Both the position numbers and the translations under genes were made by a program. A stretch of 64,000 bases of DNA from JAFNAG01 sp963721405 (lineage in GTDB: Bacteria > Acidobacteriota > UBA6911): positions 310,001-374,000 of the forward strand of contig CAVRJA010000002.1 of the NCBI GenBank assembly GCA_963721405.1. The letters run 5' to 3'. The first letter of the stretch is position 1. Every line of letters starts with the position of its first letter. This document shows, piece by piece, positions 17,801 through 26,052 of the stretch. The notes under the pieces were generated by a model. The model did not search any database and was not told where the DNA came from. It was given only the letters and a program-made list of their open reading frames with translations.

Positions 17801-19300
17801 ATGAACGGATCGGATCACAGGCGGGTGGCGATGTTTTCTGCCGAAGCGGCGCCTTTCGTCAAAGTCGGCGGGCTGGCCGACGTCATCGGAGCCCTGCCCA
17901 GTGCGCTTGAATCGCTTGGCATGGAGCTGATTCTTGTGCTGCCCGCCTACCTGGCCATATCACGCGAAGAATTCGGCATACGCCCGTCCGAGGCGGTTTC
18001 ATCCTTCGATGTTTCGGTCGGGTCCCGCATGCTGCGGGCCGACGTCGAGCAGACAACCCTGCCGGGAAGCGGCATCGACGTATTCTTTGTCGGGGGCGGC
18101 AACTTCTTCGCGCGCGACGGCGTCTATGACGATCCAGCCAGCAGCAAAGGGTACAACGATAACATGAGGCGCTTCGCCTTCTATGCCAGGGCGAGCCTCG
18201 AGCTTCTGCGCCGGCTGGGACGGCCCGTGGATGTCCTGCACTGCCATGATTCGCAGACGGCCCTTATCCCCGGACTGTTGCACACCGTTTATGAACAGGA
18301 CCCTTTCTACTCCGACTGCGGCTGCCTTTTCACGATTCACAACCTGGCCTACCAGGGCCTCTATCCCGCGGAGGTGCTGCCCTGGATCGGCATCGATCCT
18401 GTCTATTTCTATCCCTTATCCCCGTTCGAGTACTGGGGCAAGGTAAACTTTATGAAGGTCGGCATCGAGATGGCCGACCTTGTGAACACGGTCAGCGAAA
18501 CGTACGCTCGGGAAATTCAGTCGGGCCCCGAGTACGGGTACGGCCTGCAAGGCGTTCTCAGGGACCGGTCGGAGGAATTGTACGGGATCGTCAACGGAAT
18601 CAACTATGCAGAGTGGAATCCGGAAACGGATCCCTTCCTCCCAACCCATTTTTCCGCAGATGCCATGTCCGGCAAGGCGGCCTGCAAGGCTGAACTGCTG
18701 CGGTCAATGGGACTGCCGAAGCTGAAGGGGAGAGTGCCGCTCCTGGGGATCATTTCCAGGCTGGTTGACCAGAAAGGTTTCGACTTGATCGAAGCGGCGA
18801 TCGACCGGATCGCCGCGCATGACCTTCAGCTCGTGGTCCTGGGAACGGGCCAGCCGAAATACCAGGAGTTCCTCCAGGCTGTCGCCGCCCGCTACTCTGC
18901 CAGGATCGCTGTCCGGTTCGGCTTCGACAACTGCCTGGCGCATCGGATCGAGGCGGGCGCCGACATGTTCCTGATGCCCTCCAAATACGAGCCGTGCGGC
19001 CTGAACCAGCTCTACAGCCTGCGCTATGGGACCGTCCCGATCGTACGCGCGACCGGCGGGCTGGCCGACACGATCGCGGACTACGATATCAGGGGAGACA
19101 GCGGGACAGGGTTCGTCTTCGAGACCTATTCGCCCGAAGCCATGCTGGCTGCGATCGAGCGCGCCTTGGTCGTGTACGCCGACTCGGGGCGCTGGAGCAG
19201 GCTTGCAGCCCGCGGCATGGCGCAAAGATGGTCCTGGGAGGAATCGGCACGCAAGTATGCGGAACTGTATGAGAAAATTTACCGGGGTGTGCATGACTGA
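17801..19300 (+). CDS. glgA: Glycogen synthase
   Basis: ADP-glucose (or UDP-glucose) dependent GT5 synthase of 499 residues. The N-terminal substrate loop VKVGGLADVIGALP (residues 20-33) and the C-terminal GT-B region SKYEPCGLNQLYSLRYGTVP (about 394) are both present, as is ATGGLADTI. AAAGGAG lies 6 nt before the ATG. The 111-nt gap to galT contains a small GCTCC/GGAGC hairpin (17706-17721). Downstream, a receiver protein follows after 43 nt. Confident assignment. Confidence 0.96.
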   Translation: MNGSDHRRVAMFSAEAAPFVKVGGLADVIGALPSALESLGMELILVLPAYLAISREEFGIRPSEAVSSFDVSVGSRMLRADVEQTTLPGSGIDVFFVGGGNFFARDGVYDDPASSKGYNDNMRRFAFYARASLELLRRLGRPVDVLHCHDSQTALIPGLLHTVYEQDPFYSDCGCLFTIHNLAYQGLYPAEVLPWIGIDPVYFYPLSPFEYWGKVNFMKVGIEMADLVNTVSETYAREIQSGPEYGYGLQGVLRDRSEELYGIVNGINYAEWNPETDPFLPTHFSADAMSGKAACKAELLRSMGLPKLKGRVPLLGIISRLVDQKGFDLIEAAIDRIAAHDLQLVVLGTGQPKYQEFLQAVAARYSARIAVRFGFDNCLAHRIEAGADMFLMPSKYEPCGLNQLYSLRYGTVPIVRATGGLADTIADYDIRGDSGTGFVFETYSPEAMLAAIERALVVYADSGRWSRLAARGMAQRWSWEESARKYAELYEKIYRGVHD

Positions 19301-19343
19301 CGGCGGAACCCGGCGGCTCGCCCCGTGTTAAGGAGTAGCAGTC

Positions 19344-19706
19344 ATGAATACCATCCTGATTGTCGAGGATGATCCCAATCTGGGAACGCTGTATCAGGCC
19401 GAACTGGAAGCGGAGGGCTTCCGCATTCTCCTGGCCCGGGACGGCAACGAAGCGGCGGATCTCGTCGCCCGGCAGATTCCGGATCTGATCGTGATGGATA
19501 TCCGTCTGCCGGAGAAGGACGGTCTCGATACCATGACGCAGATCCTGCGCGATTATGGAAAGATCCCGATCATTCTGAACAGTTCGTACTCATCCTACCA
19601 GGACGACTTTCACACCTGGGCGGCAGATGCCTATATCATCAAGTCTGCCGACCTGGCCCCCCTGAAAAGCAAAATCCACGAGATCCTCAACCCAATCGGG
19701 GACTGA
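19344..19706 (+). CDS. Stand-alone CheY-like response regulator receiver
   Basis: A 120-residue single-domain receiver. The acidic pair is EDD (residues 8-10), the phospho-acceptor Asp is in VMDIRLPEKDG (about 52), Ser/Thr lies in LNSSYSS and the conserved Lys in YIIKSAD (about 103). There is no output domain. TTAAGGAG precedes the ATG. It is the last gene of the glycogen cluster, before a terminator. Its kinase is not in the window, so a link between signalling and glycogen turnover is inferred only from position. Confidence 0.93.
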   Translation: MNTILIVEDDPNLGTLYQAELEAEGFRILLARDGNEAADLVARQIPDLIVMDIRLPEKDGLDTMTQILRDYGKIPIILNSSYSSYQDDFHTWAADAYIIKSADLAPLKSKIHEILNPIGD

Positions 19707-19754
19707 CGACGTTCATTCTTATGAACAATAAAGAAAACAGTAATCAGACGCCTC

Positions 19755-19792
19755 AAAAACAGCCCTGGAATCAAACTTGGGGCCTGTTTTTT
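19755..19792 (+). terminator. Intrinsic terminator after the glycogen operon
   Basis: AACAGCCC (19758-19765) pairs with GGGCCTGTT (19780-19788, one bulged C) across a 14-nt loop, followed by six T. Confidence 0.7.
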
Positions 19793-19902
19793 GTGTTTCA
19801 GACATTCCCCTCCCTCCGAAGGTGGCGCCCTGGCCGCCGCAACCGTAGCCTGCCAAGGCTCTCCCGCCGGATCCTTTCAGGGTTCCGTTCCGATCCTTCG
19901 AC

Positions 19903-20150
19903 CTGAGGGCTCGCGCAAAAATAACTTCACATTCTGCTGCCGTCTCTCCAGCTTGCGGACGGCGCGCGGAAGCAGGGTAGGAATTTAGCAAGCTGGAGAG
20001 CCGGCAGCCCTGCGGGGCGCGGCGGCGGACGGGCATCTGCGGCGTTGCCGCTCCTCGACGATGTCACCACATCGCCTGCGTCGCGGCGCCTTGCATCTGC
20101 CCATCCGGCGCTCGCGCCGGAATGCGACTTATTTTTGCGCGAACCCTAAG
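19903..20150. mobile_element. MITE-like element with about 30-bp terminal inverted repeats and an internal long hairpin
   Basis: The ends at 19906 and 20147 read inwards AGGGYTCGCGCAAAAATAA on both strands, with further matches (CATTC) beyond, so the terminal inverted repeat is about 30 bp with few mismatches. Inside, 19936-19956 and 19988-20008 form a 21-bp inverted repeat with one mismatch (core CTCTCCAGCTTGC). There is no open reading frame for a transposase. The right terminus contains the stop codon (20146-20148) of the neighbouring gcdH gene. No clear target-site duplication is seen. This fits a non-autonomous element or large REP-like structure. Confidence 0.6.
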
Positions 20151-21348
20151 CGCCATTCGATCCTGTCACCGGATTTCCCTGGGTAAATGCCTCGATCCCG
20201 GTGATGGCCTGGCCTACGATCAGGGTATGGATGTCATGAGTACCCTCGTAGGTCTTGACCGATTCCAGGTTGCACATGTGGCGGATCACCGGAAACTCGA
20301 GGCTGATGCCGTTGGCGCCGAGGATGTCGCGGGCGAGGCGAGCGCATTCGAGCGCAATGGCGACGTTGTTGCGCTTGGCCAGGGAGGTCTGGGCAAAATG
20401 GAGTTTACCCGACTCTTTGAGCCGGCCCAGCTGAAGGGCAAGCAGTTGGGCCTTGGTGATCTCGGACAGCATGGTTACCAGCTTCTCCTGCACCAGCTGG
20501 AAGCCTGCGATCGGGCGGCCGAACTGCGTCCGGACCCTGGCGTACTCCAGCGCGGCGTGATAACAGGCCATCGCCGCCCCGAGTGAGCCCCAGGCGATGC
20601 CATAGCGCGCCTGATTCAAGCACATCAGGGCCGACTTGAGCCCTTGAGCGCCCGGCAGAAGGTTTTCCTGCGGAATTGAGCATTCCTCCAGGATCAACTG
20701 GGACGTGACGGATGCCCTCAGAGACATTTTGTGTTTGATTTCAGGGGCCGAAAACCCCGGGGTCCCCTTTTCCACCAGGAATCCTCGCACCTCGCCGTCA
20801 AGCTTCGCCCAGACGACGGCCACATCGGCGACCGTGCCGTTGGTGATCCAGGATTTCGCCCCGTTCAGCACCCATCGGTTTCCGCCTTTCCTGGCCCGTG
20901 TTTCCATGCCCGCCGGGTCAGACCCGTGATCGGGTTCGGTGAGACCGAAGCAGCCGATCACTTCGCCCCGTGCCAGCGCCGGCAGCCAGCGGCGCTTCTG
21001 AGTTTCCGTTCCAAATTTGAAAATGGGGTACATGACCAGCGCGCCCTGCACCGAGGCAAAACTCCGAAGCCCGCTGTCGCCGCGCTCCAATTCCTGCATC
21101 ACGAGACCATAGGCGACATCCCCCATCCCGGCGCAGCCGTATACTTCGGGAAGGTTCGCCCCGAACAGGCCGAGGCCGGCCATTTCCGGAATCAGGTCCA
21201 TGGGAAAGGTTGCATTCTCGAAATGCTGATCGATCACCGGCATCACCTTGTCGGTGACAAATGCGCGCACCGTGGCGCGCACCATCTTTTCATCTTCGTT
21301 CAGAAGCTCATCCATTTGGAAGAAATCAACGCCGCGAAACTCGCTCAT
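20146..21348 (-). CDS. gcdH: Glutaryl-CoA dehydrogenase-type acyl-CoA dehydrogenase
   Basis: FAD enzyme oxidising and decarboxylating glutaryl-CoA to crotonyl-CoA in lysine/tryptophan or aromatic degradation. The 400-residue product has the subfamily marks SVQGALVMYPIFKFG, IGCFGLTEPDHGSDP and the catalytic Glu in YEGTHDIHTLIVG near the C-terminus. All three resemble glutaryl-CoA dehydrogenases rather than general acyl-CoA dehydrogenases. I chose the ATG at 21348 (MSEFRGVDFF) with GGGGG 8-10 nt upstream. The stop codon lies inside the inverted-repeat terminus of the element at 19903-20150, so the natural C-terminus may have been altered slightly. Confidence 0.88.
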   Translation of the reverse strand: MSEFRGVDFFQMDELLNEDEKMVRATVRAFVTDKVMPVIDQHFENATFPMDLIPEMAGLGLFGANLPEVYGCAGMGDVAYGLVMQELERGDSGLRSFASVQGALVMYPIFKFGTETQKRRWLPALARGEVIGCFGLTEPDHGSDPAGMETRARKGGNRWVLNGAKSWITNGTVADVAVVWAKLDGEVRGFLVEKGTPGFSAPEIKHKMSLRASVTSQLILEECSIPQENLLPGAQGLKSALMCLNQARYGIAWGSLGAAMACYHAALEYARVRTQFGRPIAGFQLVQEKLVTMLSEITKAQLLALQLGRLKESGKLHFAQTSLAKRNNVAIALECARLARDILGANGISLEFPVIRHMCNLESVKTYEGTHDIHTLIVGQAITGIEAFTQGNPVTGSNGA

Positions 21349-21432
21349 GTTCACCCCCGCCGCAAGGATTGTATCATCCGAAACCGGCGAGGAGGCCCGA
21401 CGGTTGGATTTTTCACCGCTACCCCGCCAACT

Positions 21433-21441
21433 TGTTATAAT
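21433..21441 (+). promoter_or_regulatory. Extended -10 promoter of the serine hydrolase gene
   Basis: TGTTATAAT (21433-21441) is a consensus -10 box with the TG extension. No good -35 box is present, as usual for this promoter type. Start near 21448, leader about 90 nt. Confidence 0.55.
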
Positions 21442-21536
21442 CCGTTCCTGTCTACTTCAAGTACGGATGGGGCAGCCGAATGGTCCCGCGCGCTGAAGCT
21501 TGTCATTGCAGGGTGTCTTTCTTGGAGGTGTTCTAA

Positions 21537-22775
21537 ATGGGCAACCGGATGATTCTGGCGTGTCTGGTTTTCAGCTGCCTCGGTTTCCAGGGACAACCCC
21601 AGGTGCGCCCGGCAAAGCTCCCGGAGCAGCGCGGGCTCCCCCTGGCCGCACCTGCGGCAATCGGCCTGCGCACCGCACAGCTGGACAAGATCGACGCCGC
21701 GGTCGCCGCGTCGATAGCGGCTCGAGAGTGTCCGGGAGCGGTCGTGCTGGTTGCCCGCCGGGGCAGGATCGGTTACTTGAGAGCATTCGGCTCCCGGGCG
21801 CTGATGCCGCAGAATGAGCCGATGACAACGGATACAATTTTTGACATGGCTTCGCTCACGAAGGTGCTGGCCACGACCCCTGCCATCATGCTCCTGGTTC
21901 AGAATGGCCGGTTGCGCCTCGGGGACAGGGTGAAGCGATACCTGCCGCTGTTCACCGGCGGGGGGAAAGACGAGATCACCGTGCGCCAGTTGCTGGTTCA
22001 CTATTCGGGCCTGCCTGCGGATTTCGATTTGTCCAGGCAATGGCAGGGACGCGAGGCAGCCCTGGAGGAACTCTGGCATATCCAGACTCAGTCGCAGCCT
22101 GGGAAGCAGTTCGTCTACAGCGATCTCAACTTCATCACGCTCGGGGAAATCGTCAGGGCCGTCACCGGCAAGGCCCTGGATGTGTTCGCCGTGCAGGAGA
22201 TCTTCCATCCGCTCGGCATGACTGAAACGGCGTTCAATCCTCCGGCTGCCTGGGTCTCCAGGATCGCGCCAACCGAATCCCGCGATCGCTCGCTGAAGTA
22301 CCTGAAAGGGAGCGCCTCCGACACGGCGCTTCAAATGCTGCGGGGCGAAGTTCACGATCCGACTTCCTGGCGCATGGGAGGAGTCGCGGGCCATGCGGGT
22401 TTGTTTTCGAGTGCCAGTGATGTGGCCATTTATGCCCAGATGCTGCTGAACGGTGGACGGTACCGCGGCAATTCCGTCCTGTCTCCGCTCACCGTCCGTG
22501 CCATGACCAGTCCACAGTCGCCGGCGGATTCACTCTCGGTGCGCGGATTCGGCTGGGACATTCAGACGTCCTACTCGGCGCCGCGGGGCGACCTGTTCAG
22601 CGGCGGCTACGGGCATACGGGCTTCACGGGCACATCGATATGGATACACCCTGCCACCGGCGCCTTCGTCGTCATCCTGTCCAATCGTGTGCACCCCGAC
22701 GGCAAAGGCGACGTAACTCACCTGCGCGGAGCGATCGCCAACATTGTAGCGGCAGCCATTGCGGACCCTGAGTGA
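21537..22775 (+). CDS. Exported serine hydrolase, beta-lactamase family
   Basis: Penicillin-binding-protein-like serine hydrolase of 412 residues. A signal peptide (MGNRMILACLVFSCLGFQG) leads to the periplasm or surface. The catalytic SxxK is in DMASLTKVLATT (about 105) and the second motif YSDLN (about 198) matches YxN. The third element may be GYGHTGFTGTS near residue 357 (HTG in place of KTG), as in class C-like esterases and D-aminopeptidases. GGAGGTG is 8 nt before the ATG. Substrate is unknown; esterase, peptidase or cell-wall amidase are all possible. Confidence 0.88.
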   Translation: MGNRMILACLVFSCLGFQGQPQVRPAKLPEQRGLPLAAPAAIGLRTAQLDKIDAAVAASIAARECPGAVVLVARRGRIGYLRAFGSRALMPQNEPMTTDTIFDMASLTKVLATTPAIMLLVQNGRLRLGDRVKRYLPLFTGGGKDEITVRQLLVHYSGLPADFDLSRQWQGREAALEELWHIQTQSQPGKQFVYSDLNFITLGEIVRAVTGKALDVFAVQEIFHPLGMTETAFNPPAAWVSRIAPTESRDRSLKYLKGSASDTALQMLRGEVHDPTSWRMGGVAGHAGLFSSASDVAIYAQMLLNGGRYRGNSVLSPLTVRAMTSPQSPADSLSVRGFGWDIQTSYSAPRGDLFSGGYGHTGFTGTSIWIHPATGAFVVILSNRVHPDGKGDVTHLRGAIANIVAAAIADPE

Positions 22776-22799
22776 CTCGTGAAGCGGAAAAGGACACGC

Positions 22800-22997
22800 C
22801 TACTTTTTTTCGATCGAGTAGCAGGCGCGGCGGTACTTTACGAATGCGTGGGAATGGTACGGGCAGGTGCCCCAATTGCTGTGTGAATTGATGAATTGCT
22901 CTTCCGGGATGAAGAGCCTGCAATCACCGCACTCGAGCTGTTTATCTTCAACCTTGTAGTCGCAGGCTTCGCGGAATGATGTAAACTGCTCTTGCAT
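22800..22997 (-). CDS. Small Cys/His-rich protein, unknown function
   Basis: A 65-residue protein with ECGDCRLF, then GTCPYHSHAF and RRAC. This gives Cys-x2-Cys, Cys-x2-His-x-His and a last Cys, a pattern fitting a small metal-binding fold. I do not recognise the family. The ATG at 22997 has AAGGAGA 8 nt upstream; a longer frame to 23018 lacks support. A sigma-70 promoter inside a palindrome lies just upstream (23024-23060). Convergent with the serine hydrolase. Confidence 0.7.
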   Translation of the reverse strand: MQEQFTSFREACDYKVEDKQLECGDCRLFIPEEQFINSHSNWGTCPYHSHAFVKYRRACYSIEKK

Positions 22998-23023
22998 GGG
23001 TCTCCTTGGTGTCAGCAAAAATC

Positions 23024-23060
23024 ATCATCCTATGAAGTTCGGATGGTGTCAACCCATCCG
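23024..23060 (-). promoter_or_regulatory. Promoter with -35 box inside a palindrome
   Basis: On the minus strand TTGACA (23047-23052), 17 nt, GATGAT (23024-23029). The -35 box is framed by the perfect 7-bp inverted repeat CGGATGG-N7-CCATCCG (23040-23060), so a repressor or activator could bind across it. It would drive the small Cys-rich gene with a leader of about 20 nt. Confidence 0.6.
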
Positions 23061-23176
23061 TGTGCCCGCGCGGTCGAAAAATGCCCGGGAGTAAAGCCGA
23101 TGCTTCTGTCTTCGACGAGAAATTGCCCGCCCGAGCGCGTCACCCGAGGCCGCATACCGACTGCCGTGAGCCTGCC

Positions 23177-24517
23177 ATGAAGAGCCAGCGCCAGCTTCGT
23201 TCCGACGTCGCCCGGATCTGGACCGCCGCGTTACGCGCGGTCGATCCGGCTGCCGCCGTGCGCGGGCACGTCAAGCGTGACGGCGCCCTGCTCAGCACCG
23301 CAGGGCGGCAAGTCGACCTGGACAAGGTGAAGCGTGTGTGGGTATTGGGCGCCGGCAAGGCAGCCGCGCCAATGGCGCAGGCCCTGGAAAAGATCCTGGG
23401 CGACCGGCTGGCGGGCGGGGTCCTGGTCACGCGTTACGGGCACGGCCTGCCGCTGAAAAAACTGGAGCTGATCGAAGCGGGACACCCGCTGCCTGACGCG
23501 AACAGCGTCGCTGCCGCCACGCGCATCCTCCGCATGGCAGAAAACGAAATCGGCGCCGACGATCTGGTCTTCTGGCTTTTGTCGGGCGGCGGGTCGGCTT
23601 TGCTGGTCGCCCCGGCGCCGGGCATCGACTGGGAGGACAAGCTCGCCTGCACCCGACTACTCCTCAACTGTGGCGCCACGATCCGGGAAACGAACGCCAT
23701 CCGCAAACACCTCTCGACTTTGAAGGGGGGCGGACTCGCTCGACCTCTCGCCCAGGTCCAGGTCATCTCACTGCTGCTGTCAGACGTGGTCGGCGATGAA
23801 CTCGAAACCATAGCCTCCGGCCCCCTGGTGCCGGACACCACGACCTTCTCAGAATGCGAAGAGATCCTGCGCCGGCTGGGGATCGAAGACCAGGTGCCCC
23901 ACGCGGTCAAAAAGCGGCTCGAAGCCGGCGCCGCCGGCCGCATCCCCGAAACGCCCAAACCCGGAGACCCGATTTTCCGAAAAAAAAACCACGTGATCGT
24001 GGGCAGCAACGCCCAGGCGTGCAACGCTGCGCAACGGGCCGCGAGACGCCTCGGATACCACACGCTGGTGCTCACATCCCGTCTCGAGGGAGACACCGGC
24101 GAGGCCGCGCGCTTTCACCTGGCTGTCGCACGCGAAATCATCGCCGAGGCGCGGCCGTTGCGCCGCCCGGCCTGCCTGATCAGCGGAGGCGAGACTACGG
24201 TCAGAGTTGTCGGCAAGGGGAGCGGCGGCCGCAACCAGGAGTTTGCGCTTCATTGCGTGCGTGAGCTCGCACACCTGCCGGCTCCTGCCGTGGCGGCCAG
24301 CCTGGCAACGGACGGGACCGACGGCCCGACCGATGCCGCCGGAGCCCTCGCCGACAATGCCACTCTGGCCCGCTCTCTCAAATTCGGGGCGAACTTCCTC
24401 GACCAGTGCCTGACGGACAACAATTCGTACGAGTTTTTCAAACGCCTCGGCGACCTGGTGGTGACCGGCCCGACACGTACGAACGTCATGGATCTGCATT
24501 TCTTGCTGCTGGGGTGA
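23177..24517 (+). CDS. Glycerate 2-kinase, MOFRL family
   Basis: Phosphorylates D-glycerate to 2-phosphoglycerate. The 446-residue product from the ATG at 23177 (MKSQRQLRSDVARIWTAALR) has the family length. It carries the N-terminal DUF4147 region (VLGAGKAAAPMAQALE, LLSGGGSALLVAPAPG, SDVVGDELETIASGPLVPD). The MOFRL C-terminal half contains ISGGETTVRVVGKGSGGRNQ and SLATDGTDGPTDAAGA. An upstream extension of the frame to 23060 is not conserved-looking. Stand-alone; pathway context (serine or glyoxylate use) is not shown. Confidence 0.93.
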   Translation: MKSQRQLRSDVARIWTAALRAVDPAAAVRGHVKRDGALLSTAGRQVDLDKVKRVWVLGAGKAAAPMAQALEKILGDRLAGGVLVTRYGHGLPLKKLELIEAGHPLPDANSVAAATRILRMAENEIGADDLVFWLLSGGGSALLVAPAPGIDWEDKLACTRLLLNCGATIRETNAIRKHLSTLKGGGLARPLAQVQVISLLLSDVVGDELETIASGPLVPDTTTFSECEEILRRLGIEDQVPHAVKKRLEAGAAGRIPETPKPGDPIFRKKNHVIVGSNAQACNAAQRAARRLGYHTLVLTSRLEGDTGEAARFHLAVAREIIAEARPLRRPACLISGGETTVRVVGKGSGGRNQEFALHCVRELAHLPAPAVAASLATDGTDGPTDAAGALADNATLARSLKFGANFLDQCLTDNNSYEFFKRLGDLVVTGPTRTNVMDLHFLLLG

Positions 24518-24542
24518 ACGGGTGATCAGACTTCGGACGTCG

Positions 24543-24813
24543 GAGTCAGGAGCCAGAAGTCAGGAGTCAGAATGAAATGCCGGGCTCACGGGGAGTCGGC
24601 GAATGAATCGATATTCAGACGTTAAATGCGGGAGGTGGGATCGGGTCACGTTTCGTACGGGTCGGATGGTCCAGGAGTCTGGCGTCGGAGTCCAGGGTCG
24701 AGCACGGTGTGTTGCTTGGCCTACGCGAAGTTCTCTGACGTGCCTCCAACGATCCGCGATGATCGGTACAGGCAGATCCTCTATTCTGACTCCTGACTCC
24801 CGACTCCTGACTC
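24543..24813. repeat. Paired inverted heptamer arrays (element A)
   Basis: Left arm 24543-24573 and right arm 24783-24813 are inverted copies (28 of 31 bases match). Both are built from the heptamer GGAGTCA with variants (GGAGCCA, GAAGTCA, GGAGTCG). The preceding 24526-24542 adds words of the CAGACTTCGGAC type seen in the element at 36291-36598. The 209-nt interior shows a scattered copy of the words (24671-24698) but no gene. Positions 24563-24616 are homologous, in reverse orientation, to 36498-36549. The right arm is part of the coding sequence of the neighbouring transporter gene. No other gene is seen in 24518-24780. Confidence 0.8.
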
Positions 24814-25926
24814 CTGTTCGGCGACCGGTTGTTTGTGGCGCAGAGATTCGTGGAATTCCAGCCGGTAGAAATTCAGGAACGATATGAACAGCACTACCAC
24901 GAGCGGGCCCAGCAGTATGCCGAGAAATCCGAACGCCTGCAGGCCGCCGAGTACGCTGAAGAACACCAGCAATGGATGTACGTCGGTCCTTCCCTGAATG
25001 ATCATCGGCTTGAGCACGTTGTCGATCGAGCCGATCACCAGACTGCCCACAGTCAGCAGAATGATTCCTCGCGTCGTTTGACCGGCGAGCACCAGGTAAG
25101 CGGCCCAGGGAATCCAGACCAGCGACGTTCCAACAATGGGGACCAGCGACGCCAGCGATACGATCGCGCCCCAGAACAGCGGGGCCGGGAGACCCAGAAT
25201 CACAAAGAACAGGAATGCCGCAATTCCGTAAGCCGCGGCGGTCAGCAGCGACCCGAAAAACGTCGCGTAGCTCACATCCTGAAAGTTCTTGATGAGCTCG
25301 GACTCGTACGCCTCGGGAAGGGGGCTCGTCGATCTTATGACTGCCATCAGTTGCGGTCCGTCGCGCAGCAGGAAGAACATGGTGATAAAAATCAGGAAGA
25401 AGCTGACCACCATTCCGCCCACGTTCTTGAGGAAAGACGGTCCTTTGTCCACCAGGAACCGGCTGACGACGCTGGCGCCTTCGCGAAGATACTTCTGCGG
25501 ATCGAATGGCTCCGCGCCGAACCACCTGGGAACATGTTGTGTCAGCCATTGCACCGCAGGCCGGTTCTCCAACTCACGCAGGCGCGCCGTGACATCGCCC
25601 ATCGTACCCGCATTCTCCTGGATGCTCTGGTAAAGGGCGATCGACTGCTGGGTCACAAGCACGCCCACGGCCGTGAGCGGGAGGACGATCAGAAGCAGGA
25701 TCAGGATGCAGGTAATCAGTGCCGCGGCCGTCCGGCGGCCGCGCACGAGGGCGAAAATGCGCTTAAACACGGGGTAGAAGACAACAGCCAGAACTACGGC
25801 CCAAAGCAGGATCGAAAAAAACGAGGAAAAGACGCGGTACAGGAAATATGTGATGCCTGCGAAGCATGCCAAAAAGAACACCGTCGCGGGCCGTGTCATT
25901 CCCTTCGCGGTCGATCCAGTAGTCAT
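24781..25926 (-). CDS. AI-2E family transporter (PerM/TqsA-like)
   Basis: Integral membrane protein of 381 residues with seven to eight membrane segments (VFFLACFAGITYFLYRVF, SILLWAVVLAVVFYPVF and others). The conserved C-terminal half contains LGLPAPLFWGAIVSLASLVP, PLLVFFSVLGGLQAFGFLG and GPLVVVLFISFL. Start ATG at 25926 (MTTGSTAKGM); a longer frame to 26034 is not conserved-looking. The last ten residues (ESGVGSQESE) and the stop are encoded entirely by the heptamer array at 24783-24813, so the native C-terminus has been replaced or extended. Substrate unknown. Confidence 0.88.
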   Translation of the reverse strand: MTTGSTAKGMTRPATVFFLACFAGITYFLYRVFSSFFSILLWAVVLAVVFYPVFKRIFALVRGRRTAAALITCILILLLIVLPLTAVGVLVTQQSIALYQSIQENAGTMGDVTARLRELENRPAVQWLTQHVPRWFGAEPFDPQKYLREGASVVSRFLVDKGPSFLKNVGGMVVSFFLIFITMFFLLRDGPQLMAVIRSTSPLPEAYESELIKNFQDVSYATFFGSLLTAAAYGIAAFLFFVILGLPAPLFWGAIVSLASLVPIVGTSLVWIPWAAYLVLAGQTTRGIILLTVGSLVIGSIDNVLKPMIIQGRTDVHPLLVFFSVLGGLQAFGFLGILLGPLVVVLFISFLNFYRLEFHESLRHKQPVAEQESGVGSQESE

Positions 25927-26052
25927 GGGCGGATGCCTCACACGTATGTGGCCGGCACACTCCGGGAAGCGATCATTATAGCCTACTTTGACGACAGGTA
26001 CAGGCTTTGACCTCAAAACCGCCGGGACCTGCACGCAGTTCCCGCGAGAGGA

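Noticed and set aside
24543..24813. CRISPR array
   Set aside because: Units are 6-7 bases, contiguous without spacers, and inverted in pairs; no cas gene is in the window.
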